Source: Ixodes scapularis
Taxonomy: Eukaryota > Arthropoda > Arachnida > Ixodida > Ixodidae
Direction: 5' to 3'
NCBI RefSeq assembly: GCF_016920785.2
Contig: NW_024609857.1
Span: 71,174,252-71,238,251 of the forward strand
Length of the DNA stretch: 64,000 bases
Shown: positions 56,015 through 64,000 of the stretch, one piece after another
How the letters are laid out: each line of letters starts with the position of its first letter
Position numbering within the stretch: the first letter of the stretch is position 1
Notes under the pieces: model-generated
What the model was told of the DNA's origin: nothing
Databases searched by the model: none
Seen by the model: the letters and a program-made list of their open reading frames with translations, nothing else
Position numbers and translations under genes: made by a program

Positions 56015-56454
56015 GTAAGTAACAACGCAGTTCGCAACTCTTTTATTGAACAGTGAGCAATAACAAATGTTCATATCACCGTAAGCGACGCCCCTGTCTT
56101 CCTTCTCTCTCCTAGTCTCTCTGTCCTCTCTTCCTTGCTTCCCTCTTATTCCTGAATATAGGAATTTGTCTCGCTCGAAATCTAGCTTTGTGCAGCATAA
56201 TCATCGTTGCTGTTACGCCATGAAACTTTTAACGATCAGCAGAAACAAACTCTCTAAAAAAATCTGGCCACAATTGTACTTTGAAATAGACCATTCGAGA
56301 CATAATGTTTTTTTTAGCAACCTCGACGAGTTGAATAAGGAATATCAGTAGAGTTGAAACGTGCTGCACACTTTTTTATTAAGATAAGTTGATGGCCTAG
56401 TGGGTTCTGCATCTCAAAAACAATTAGCGCGAAAGACAAGGACAAGTAGAAGAG

Positions 56455-56690
56455 AGGAAGGGGGCTCGGTGGCCGGCTGGTCTAGCGCACACCAGCTCGG
56501 AGCACGTAGAGCGAAAGCTCGCGCTGCAGAACCCAGGGATCCTGGGTTCAATCTGCACACTTGCATCGTACCGGCGTGCGGTCGTATATGGCTACTGCGT
56601 CATGCACGTTAAAGACCCCAGGTGAGCGGTTGTACTGCACTGGCTAAATGTCTCATCTACAGCTGGGAGAAAAGTCACCCGTTAGGGTAA
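56455..56690 (+). mobile_element. tRNA-derived SINE, copy 2
   Basis: Head with an A-box-like GGTGGCCGGCTGGT (about 56469) and a B-box GGGTTCAATCTG (about 56544), followed by a body ending in GCACTGGCTAAAT. It is homologous to the minus-strand copy at 3715-3930. An inverted pair GGACAAGTAGAAGA lies outside it at 56440-56453 and 56779-56792, so it may sit within a larger inverted-repeat element. Confidence 0.82.
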
Positions 56691-57111
56691 ACTAAGTTCT
56701 AGGTTGTATAAGCATGCATAGACTTCAATTTTATAGAAGGCAGGACATCTTTTATAGAAGCGCTTGTCCTCTCCAGTCTTCTACTTGTCCTTTGTATGTT
56801 GGTTCTCAACCTCGATTGTCGATTGAGCAACATATGCCGCAGTTTTGTCACCGTACTGCATGCGGAACCAGGGTAAACAGCACGGGGTTGATGTGACGAC
56901 GAACAATGAACACGCCAGCCAAAAAAAAAAAAAAACATGTAGGGCTTAGAAGCTTGCAGTAGAAAGTTCACTACAGCTAATAGTGTCTCGATCTGTTGAC
57001 GGTGGTGGTGGCATTTTGTTGGTAGGCACATGGCCTGTTGAGGGACGGTCAGGATTTGGCAACCAGGTTAAGCGTGCTTAAAACGCTTTGTGGAGTTTCC
57101 TCACGGTTATC

Positions 57112-57748
57112 GCCAATTCCACTGGGCGTTTTGGAGCGCGCCGGGATCAGTTGGCCAGATCCGGAATGGAGCACACAATCCGAACGGGGTCGCGCTGCCT
57201 ACGGATCCCCAATGGAACATGACCACTGCTCCGGGATCGGCGGATGCCTTCCCGTCACTCAACTGCCTGCGAATCCCCTTTCCGCGGCCGCCGCTGTCGT
57301 TTCGAAGACGTTTTCGCAGTCGCGGCGCTAACACGTGTTCGACGCACGAGCGGCAGGAATGGCTCAGGAGCTTCTAGCAAAGATTGCCGGAATGCCCGTA
57401 GCGCGGCAAAACCTTCTCTTCTCCTTCCTGGAAAACGAACCTGTCGAGCCGAGGGTTAAGCAAGCGGCCATTACGAATTTTTTTGAGGCAAGATGGGCGA
57501 GATCAGGCGAGATGCCCCGCGAGAAAGGAAGTCACGGGTGTGCACCGAGGGCTGGTCCGGCTGGCTTCCGGTTGAATCCGCCAAAATCGTGGGAGCGACT
57601 TTTCTCGAATTCAGATCGAGATCTGGAGCGGGAGCTAATCCAAAGTGACCTGTGGAACACGTCCGTCTCGATGCCGATCGCCCAGTGAAATAGGTTCGCT
57701 CCAGAAAAGTCGATCCCGGCGCGCTCCAAAACGACCAGCGGAATTCGC
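57112..57748. mobile_element. 637-bp inverted-repeat element in intron 1
   Basis: Left end GCCAATTCCACTGG then CGTTTTGGAGCGCGCCGGG; the inverse at the right end has the same sequence with three mismatches over about 37 nt. Open frames of 60-122 codons on both strands are palindrome products. No transposase and no clear target duplication. Confidence 0.75.
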
Positions 57749-58042
57749 CTGTCTTTCCGCCGGTCACGGATTTCGTTCGTTTACAAGTACGACTCTTGTG
57801 AACCAGTGGAAGAAAGGGCTGGTCACGGCCGAGTAGCACTGAAACGAAGGAAGCGTTGAACGCTTTTGGAATTCGTCAAATTACAACTTAACGTTTTGAG
57901 GGCCTACCAAACGCGGAGTCTACTTTTAAAGATATTTACTGGGTGTCTGCTAGGCCACGGTATTACACACATAATTACCACAGGAATCACAGCGTATGAA
58001 CAAACCGTAGAATAAAAGTGTTTTTTATTATTTTTCCTGCAG

Positions 58043-58244
58043 GTAGACGATTCACGAGCTTTGACACGCGCCGAATGCCTGATTCAGATGCAGCGTTTCG
58101 CCGCGGGGTTCCAAGCTCACGGCGTCCAACCCGGCGATCACGTTTGTGTACACTTGGACAATAGCATCGATAACTACGTCGCCATGTACGGATGTATTTT
58201 CGCCGGAGCAGTGGTCGTCTTGGCAAAGACATCTCTGACGGAAA
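58043..58244 (+). CDS. AMP-forming acyl-CoA synthetase/luciferase-like gene, coding exon 2
   Basis: 202 nt from the acceptor at 58041-58042 to the donor GAAA|GTAAGA (phase 1). It continues exon 1 in frame: VDDSRALTRAECLIQMQRF, QAHGVQPGDHVCVHLDNS, then NYVAMYGCIFAGAVVVLAKTSLTE. This is the first part of the N-terminal adenylation domain (helix-strand segment before the P-loop-like TSGTTG motif). Later exons with TSGTTG and the C-terminal cap were not found before 64000, so the gene probably continues to the right. No stops or odd residues; it looks functional. Confidence 0.85.
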
Positions 58245-58779
58245 GTAAGATTTATAAAACGACATCTCTTAGTTTTGAACATCAGACGTTCCCAAACCCT
58301 GACTCATCTGGGGTGCATGCGAAAAGCCGAACACCGTCAGGAGTTTTCGCACACGTCCAAGGTCTGATGACGTTTCACGCTAAATATATCATAAGCCCTG
58401 AGAAGCTCAACATGACGACTGATTTCTTATTGTTGGAACACAGCTTCCATTTGTTATGTTATACATTTTTTTAAGTACCGTCATTGCCTACACGCATTCA
58501 CACGGACAGTCTAAAGGCAGCTCAAAATCAGTGAATCAACCTGCGTTCTCGTGACGCCGACCGTAAAAATACCTTCTTTTGGTCGTTTGAATTAAAAGGG
58601 CACTGAAATTAAAATGTAAATATACCTCTCACGTTCGAAAATAAGTTAAACAGGATTAACGAAATCTGCTAATGACAATCGCACGTTTGTATCTTAAAAT
58701 CTCAAACTGCCGATTCCAGAGAGTACTTGATGAGCATCGATCCATTACAGAAATTAATTTGTTTCAATTGAGTTTCTAA
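58245..58779 (+). other. start of intron 2
   Basis: No exon or repeat recognised. Reading on past the donor gives an unrelated frame to 58474, an artefact of ignoring the splice site. Confidence 0.5.
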
Positions 58780-59400
58780 TATATTCTATAGAGTCGATTG
58801 AAACTCAATATAAACTCAACGTCTAATGAGCATTATCACAAGAAACTCAATAGCGATTCTATCGAATTTACTCAGTAGGAATGCAATTGAGTGTTATCAA
58901 GAGGAACTCAAAATCGATTTCATTGAATTTACTCATTAGAAATGCAATCGTGTTTGGTCATAAGAAACTCAATATCGATTTTATTGAATATACTAAGTAG
59001 GAACGCAATTAAGTTTGGTCATAAGAAACTCAATATCGATTCTGTTGAATTAACTCATTAGGAATGCAATTGAGTTTGATTATTCAGAACTCAATACATT
59101 TTCTTCTGAATTTGCGCATTAAGAATGAAATTTAGATTTTTTTCATTAAGAAGGCAATATATATTATTTTGAGTTTAATGATTAGGAATACAATTGAGTT
59201 TGCTCATTTATAACTCAATTCTATTCTTTTCAAATCACTTATTAGGTGTGCAAACGAGTTTTATCATCAAGAACTCAATATCGATTATTTTTAATTAACT
59301 TATTACATTGGCAAATCAGTTTCATTATTAAGAGCTCAATGTTGGTTATTCTAAGTTCACTCATTAGATATATAAGTCTGTTTTGTCACTTATTCCTTTT
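58780..59400 (+). repeat. degenerate ~61-bp AT-rich tandem repeat, about 10 units
   Basis: AAGAAACTCAATATCGATT-type cores recur at about 58840, 58900, 58962, 59023, 59086, 59148, 59209, 59269 and 59329, with conserved ACTCATTAGGAATGCAATTG between them. Units decay towards the right. It lies inside intron 2. Confidence 0.88.
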
Positions 59401-60364
59401 AGCTTAGCATGCACTTAAGTTTTATTACTTGACAGGCATTTATTTTTTTCTTCATTAGTGATTCAAACGAGTTTTTATGATTGAATCATTGACATCAGCT
59501 GGTTTGCGCCCTTTGCTGTTGATGAACCCAGCAAGTGCACAGCTGCAAATACCCAGGAGTAGACTAATGTCTCTCAGAATAAACATATTTGCTTAAGTTC
59601 ATTTCTGCAACAAAGGGAATACAAATATTTTGACACCTTGGAAATCATATAGGGTGCATTATAATAACTCTAAGGTCCCTGACAAGGTGAGAACAACGGG
59701 GAGGAGCTTCACTTGCCTCCCCTCAAGCTTGAATCACCCCCTCGAAAATGCTGCAACGTCTCGTGCACATCAAGCGCGTGCACGCTGTGAAAACACGGTG
59801 GAAGGCGTGGAGCGCGCGCTGAAGAACGGGTGTTTGAAGGCGAAGCTATGCCGTTTTCAGTCTGTCGGCGCCTATAGTGACATCATTCAGCCTATTATAC
59901 TCACTTCGTAAAGGAAAACAAAAATATATTTAAAGCGAGCAACTATTGTGCGTTGTTTCGTCCTAAATGGTGCTACGCAGAGAAACGATAACAGACCGGC
60001 TAGGAATCGCTTTTGTGGATTTAGCGACTTAATTGAACGATTATTACTTGTACGAATGTTTTCTTTTAATATTATTGATATTATTTTATATGGGGTAGAG
60101 TCCAATGACGTCGAAACACTGTTTATCATTTATTGGACTTTCGAGGAGGGGATAGCATACTGGATGAGGTGGTAACCGGCTAAATTCACTCCTTTCATAT
60201 GTAGGGTATATAAGGCTGTGGACTAGTCAGAGGAAATCTGATTCGTGTGTTGTGAGTGCTTTATGACGTTTGTGTTCGTTCGTTTCATTCATGTTCTCCG
60301 TTTCTTTCATGTTCCATGCATTAAAGAATTACAAGATAAAAATTCCCCACACGTTGCAGGTGTT
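59401..60364. other. intronic sequence with a possible pol II promoter
   Basis: A TATATAAGG box at about 60207-60215 is followed 25-30 nt later by a CAGAGG start-like site and a leader with an ATTAAAG motif near 60321. This could belong to an LTR or other element. Frames at 59630-59911 and 59948-60175 are unassigned. Confidence 0.25.
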
Positions 60365-60610
60365 TTTAACGCGGCTGCGAAAATGTTTATTGAAAAAGAG
60401 CTGCAAAACTTTTATTGAAACTCAATCGCAAAACGTTTATTGAAACTCAATTGAAAAGCTTGTATAAAAACATTATTGCCACAAAATCAATTGAAATGCA
60501 ATTGCTAACAATTTAATTAAAACTCAGTGATCAATATGTTGTGACGGTTCAATCGGAACCTATTGAGCTTCAATTGAGACTCAACGCGGTGTATTTAGTG
60601 ATACCATTTC
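60365..60610 (+). repeat. TTTATTGAAACTCAAT tandem block
   Basis: Short diverged repeats of GCAAAACGTTTATTGAAACTCAATTG, about 30 nt apart, sharing the GAAACTCAAT core with the 61-bp array 1 kb to the left. The two blocks may be the ends of one element. Confidence 0.7.
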
Positions 60611-61391
60611 ACTTTAAATTACAATTCAATTTTTTTTTCGTAAGGGTTTGGAGATTTTGATGCGTCTCGGAAGGTCCGGCGTCAGGTTTTCCCTGACGGG
60701 CAAAGCTACAGGGAAGCTGGCGTGGTTGTGAGCTTCGCCACTTGGTAGCGTCAAACCGTTACAACTCGGCTGTTCACGATTCCCGCTCCCTGCAGGAGTT
60801 GAAAAGGCGCTAGAAAGAAGGGAAACTCGCTTCGGGACAAGTTAGGACAGTGCTCGCGCGACGCAGCTTGCTGCCGTACTTGCGCGGAGCGGTGCTGTTT
60901 TTAAGTGTGGTATGACGTAACGTCATTAGGTTCTTTCGTTTTAATTAACGTGGAAGTCTCTTTTAGAGCAAAACATTGATGTCTGCGTTGTGGCCATACC
61001 GTGGCTGACATTTCAACAATAAAATTGGCGCTAGACTTTCGTTGCAGTACCCCTTTAAGTTAGCGGCACCAAGGCGGCCATCTTGAATAAGTTATTAGTT
61101 GAACCATCAGAGCGGCGTTGCCTGTCCGTGTGAACTAGAGTAACTCTATATGTTACGCAGTTACTCCAGTCCCGAAAGCTTTCCGAGAGATGCCCCACCC
61201 CCCAAAGATAACCCACCCCTACTTTTGCCACGATTTGCATTTTTTTTCTTTCAAAAACACAGAGTTAGCCTACTTTTAGCAATTGCTGGGCCCTAGCCAA
61301 AGAATACCTCAGCAGAAATGGTGTTACTTAGCCAAGACTGAAGGTAAGTTAACATTGCTTACTGGGAAGGACAGTCGTTTTTAGTTCATCG

Positions 61392-61412
61392 CCCCCCCCC
61401 CCCCCCCCCCCC
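61392..61412 (+). repeat. poly-C run (21 nt)
   Basis: Uninterrupted C tract, i-motif/G-quadruplex prone. Confidence 0.9.
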
Positions 61413-61799
61413 TGAAATCACAAGCTTTGCAGGTCACAGAATAAAATCTAGCATCATTTCCCGCTTTGGGGTGTAAATATTTTGTTCCCGATTTGTTTTT
61501 CTTTCCATCTTCATTCATGGACGAGTGGAGCCAGTTTTAAGTGGGTCTTGTGCTTTCTCTCCTTTTGGTTCTCCGGAAGCTTCGTTCTCTTATATTTCCT
61601 CCATTTTAGGTCCATTTTCTTTTTCCTCGGTTTTATCTTCAGTTTGCTAGTCAGTGAGAAGAACTACGGGTGAGATGGTGCTTGCGTCATTCTTCGTTTT
61701 GTCCTCTGTTTCTGAGCATGTCGTTGTCCTGCCTTTATTCTTCTAAGTAAAAGTAGCTGTCTCAACGTTGATCTTTCTAGGAACCACGCTGGGTTCTGC

Positions 61800-62292
61800 T
61801 GAGGCCTACGTTTGAATAATCTCCTCTGTACCCCTCAAGAATTCGGTAGGATTCTCGAGAGACGTGCTTATTTTGTTGGCGAAAGTTGGAATGCAGTCTT
61901 CAAACTCGTGACCGAAACTCCGACATGTGGTGCACCAAGGGGCGTGGCACTGGCCTCTGAGATGAACCATCTGTCTGTCGCGGAGGCATTTCGGAGACTT
62001 ATTAGGCACAAAAACTAGACCGTTGGTTTTCAGAAGCTTGAGCTGGTGCGGCAAGCTGTCCGCAGTCACCCCATCATTCAGCTCGATCGAAACAATCCTT
62101 GTCGTAGTCATAGCCAGAATGCCCCTGTCTTGGACAATGGTTTAGACTTTCCCAAACGCAGATAGAGCGTTTGCAACGTTGCCATCTGAGATGCTGATGG
62201 GAATTGAGTGTAGTTTCATTGAGAGCACAGTCTTGCTGACGTCTATGATCATGCACTTCGTTTCCTTGACTTGCATTTGTGGAAGCTGCAGC
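61800..62292 (-). pseudogene. LINE ORF1 relic with zinc knuckle
   Basis: On the minus strand: KETKCMIIDVSKTVLSM, ISISDGNVANALSAFGKV, then VSIELNDGVTADSLPHQLKL, VFVPNKSPKCLRDRQMVHLR and CHAPWCTTCRSFGHEFEDC, matching the RNA-recognition plus CCHC-knuckle part of a tick LINE gag-like protein (usual form PLCLRCR-GH-R-DC then C-C-FGH---DC). A stop interrupts between FGKV and TIVQDRG, and the first knuckle is degraded. The upstream part may be beyond the CRE/E-box block at 63720-63990. Confidence 0.75.
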
Positions 62293-62294
62293 GT

Positions 62295-63720
62295 TTTTTT
62301 TTTTAGAGCGCAGCTTTTAGGCGCCCGTTTCCGGCTTGAGCGGCGTCGCCGTCACCGTAACCAAGGTCATCCCAAGGTCACATGACCCCAAGGTCACCCA
62401 AAGGTCACGTGACCTACCGAGGTCACGTGACCCCTTTCAAGGTCACTTCAAGGTCACGTGACCCCCAAGGTGACCCCTACGTGGCCCCCTGAAGGTCACG
62501 TGACCGCCAAGGTCAGCCCAAGGTCACGTGACCCCCGAGGTCATGTGGTCCCCTCCCCAAGGTCACGTGACCCCCTCGAGGCCACGTGACCCCTCTCAAG
62601 GTCACCTCAAGGTCACGTGACGCCCAAGGTGATCCCACGTGACACCCCAAGGTCACGTGACCCCCCTTCCCTGAAGTCACGTGACCCCCCCGGAGCATAA
62701 TAAAGAAGAGGGGAAGAGGAGGAGAAGGAGGAGGGGTCTACCCTCCCCTCAGTACCCTTCACTCCTCCTCAAGAGCTGCACTCCAATTCGGCGTTACAGG
62801 GAGTTGTAAACGGCTTTCACTTTTTAGAGCGCAGCTCTTAGGGGCCCGTTCCCGGCTTGAGCGGCGTCACCGTCGCCGTCGGCGTAATCAGGGTCATCCC
62901 AAGGTCTCCTGACCCCCAATGTCATCCCAAGGTCACGTGACCTCAAAATCACCCCAAGGTCACGTGACACCCATGGTCACGTGACTCCCCAAAGTCACGT
63001 GACCCCTCCCCCAGGGTCACGCGACCCCCAAGGTCACGTGACACCCAAAGTCACGAGGCTCCCCAAGTCACGTGACCCCCGGGGTCACGTGACCCCCGAT
63101 AACGTCATCAGTGACGTCACTGATGACGTCACCGGCATCCGCGTCGTCAGCGTCATCATCACTGATGACGTCATCAGTGACGTCACTGATGACGTCACCG
63201 GCATCCGCATCGTCATCGTCATCATCACTGATGACGTCACCGGCATCCGCATCGTCATCATCACTTATGACCTCACCGGCATCCGCATCGTCATTGTCAT
63301 CATCACTGATGACGTCATCAGTGACGTCACTGATGACGTCACCGGCATCTGCATCGTCATCATCACTGATGATGTCACCGGCATCCGCATCGTCATCGTC
63401 ATCATCGCTGATGACGTCATCAGTGACGTCACTGATGACGTCACCGGCATCCGCATCGTCATCGTCATCATCACTGATGATGTCACCAGCATCCGCATCG
63501 TCCTTGTCATCATCACTGATGACGTCATCAGTGACGTCACTGATGACGTCATCGTTACTGATGACGTCATCGGCATCGTCATCGTCACGTGACCCCCCTA
63601 GGTCAGGTGACCCCCCCTCAAGGTCACTTGACCCCCCCCCCCCAGTACCCTTCCCTCCTCCTCCTCAAGAGCTGCGCTCTAATTCGGCGTTACAGGAAGT
63701 TGTAAACGGCTTTCACTTTT
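62295..63720. repeat. duplicated block of CACGTG and TGACGTCA minisatellites
   Basis: Two tandem units, about 62300-62821 and 62822-63716. Each starts TTTTAGAGCGCAGCTCTTAG-like, then CCCGTT-CCGGCTTGAGCGGC, and ends AAGAGCTGC-CTC-AATTCGGCG plus GTTGTAAACGGCTTTCAC; AGAGCGCAGCTCTT and AAGAGCTGCGCTCT are inverted. Both units hold AAGGTCACGTGACCCC arrays (about 19 CACGTG in all). The second unit also has a core (63090-63600) with 16 perfect TGACGTCA palindromes, many 12 nt apart in threes. Long open frames here are low-complexity products. Confidence 0.9.
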
Positions 63721-64000
63721 TTTTTGTTTTTGCTTTTGTTTACCGCAGTGTTAGCAGCCATACATGATTGTGCTGGAAAGCTCCGATTGGTGCCATTTTT
63801 TCTGGGTTGAGTCGTTTTTATCGAGTACGGCCAAAATCGCCGACGTGGTGTGGACGGGCCGATGGATCGCCATGAAGGATCAGGGGGTTTTCGAGCAACT
63901 TGCCGTGGGGTAGTCGTGGCAGAAGGGAATTGTATTCTGTTCAAGTTGTTGCAGAGTGATCAGACGCAGATTGTGCCTGATTTCAGAAGATTACCGGCCA
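63721..64000 (-). other. possible LINE ORF1 continuation, unassigned
   Basis: The minus strand is open in more than one frame (LLPRLPHGKLLENPLIL, HHVGDFGRTR). The phrasing resembles the N-terminal part of tick LINE gag-like proteins and the position would fit the relic at 61800-62292, but I cannot confirm it. Confidence 0.25.

Larger units (their letters stand above)
56015..58042 (+). other. intron 1 of the synthetase-like gene
   Basis: 2028 nt, GT-AG, phase 0, acceptor TTTTTCCTGCAG. It contains SINE copy 2 (56455-56690) and a 637-bp inverted-repeat element (57112-57748). Confidence 0.75.

Noticed and set aside
58245..58474. Extension of the synthetase-like frame past 58244
   Set aside because: The sequence loses family similarity exactly at a consensus donor GTAAGA, so it is intron.
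63111..63767. Long open frames (over 200 codons) rich in Ser/Ala or Ile/Val/Asp
   Set aside because: They are translations of the CRE-like minisatellite in different phases; low complexity.

Overview
This is a repeat-rich animal nuclear sequence, most likely from a hard tick (Ixodida, probably Metastriata). That assignment rests on family recognition: a luciferase/4-coumarate-CoA-ligase-like gene with tick-style residues, I-clade LINEs with three CCHC knuckles, CR1-like LINEs with (TAAA)n tails, tRNA-derived SINEs and very many MITEs. Nothing bacterial, plasmid or phage-like is present. I can support one host gene; almost everything else is transposon, at many ages and often nested.

Layout. 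1-0.74 kb: CR1-like LINE 3' end. 3.7-10.7 kb: a SINE, a possible solo LTR, a 195-bp fold-back MITE, a 786-bp inverted-repeat element, a Harbinger-like element carrying a 274-bp MITE, and an inverted second copy of that MITE with a perfect 9-bp target duplication. 9.18-18.17 kb: a possible single ~9-kb DNA element bounded by inverted termini with GGGTGCT subterminal repeats, containing smaller insertions and a decayed coding segment. 19.5-26.1 kb: tRNA-derived SINE, 683-bp fold-back element, piggyBac relic, hAT-like MITE, LINE reverse-transcriptase relic and Ty3/gypsy relic.

26.5-51.6 kb is one nested structure. An I-clade LINE on the + strand was split twice. At 29.3 kb it received a CR1-like LINE on the - strand (29.3-44.1 kb). 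At 46.37 kb it received a 4695-bp DNA transposon with ~714-bp inverted repeats, a 4-bp target duplication and a nearly intact transposase resembling Sola. Removing the transposon and one CAGA copy restores the I-LINE reading frame exactly. The CR1-like LINE is itself interrupted in ORF1 by a second copy of the 195-bp MITE, and removal of that copy with one TA also restores the frame.

The most striking object is the 5' end of that CR1-like LINE. Upstream of ORF1 lies a ~10.7-kb array of about 34 tandem 312-bp monomers (33422-44096). The unit is exactly 104 codons and is mostly open in the ORF1 frame. The array runs into a short leader ending in a canonical 2A ribosome-skipping motif (GDIETNPGP) directly before the ORF1 methionine. 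This looks like a monomeric 5' promoter/leader array, as known for mouse L1, combined with a 2A-processed ORF1.

52-64 kb: another CR1-like 3' end, then two coding exons of an AMP-forming acyl-CoA synthetase/luciferase-like gene (55862-56014 and 58043-58244, + strand) with introns full of repeats (a second SINE copy, a 637-bp inverted-repeat element, a ~61-bp tandem repeat). The window ends with a LINE ORF1 relic and a duplicated block packed with CACGTG and TGACGTCA palindromes (62.3-63.7 kb).
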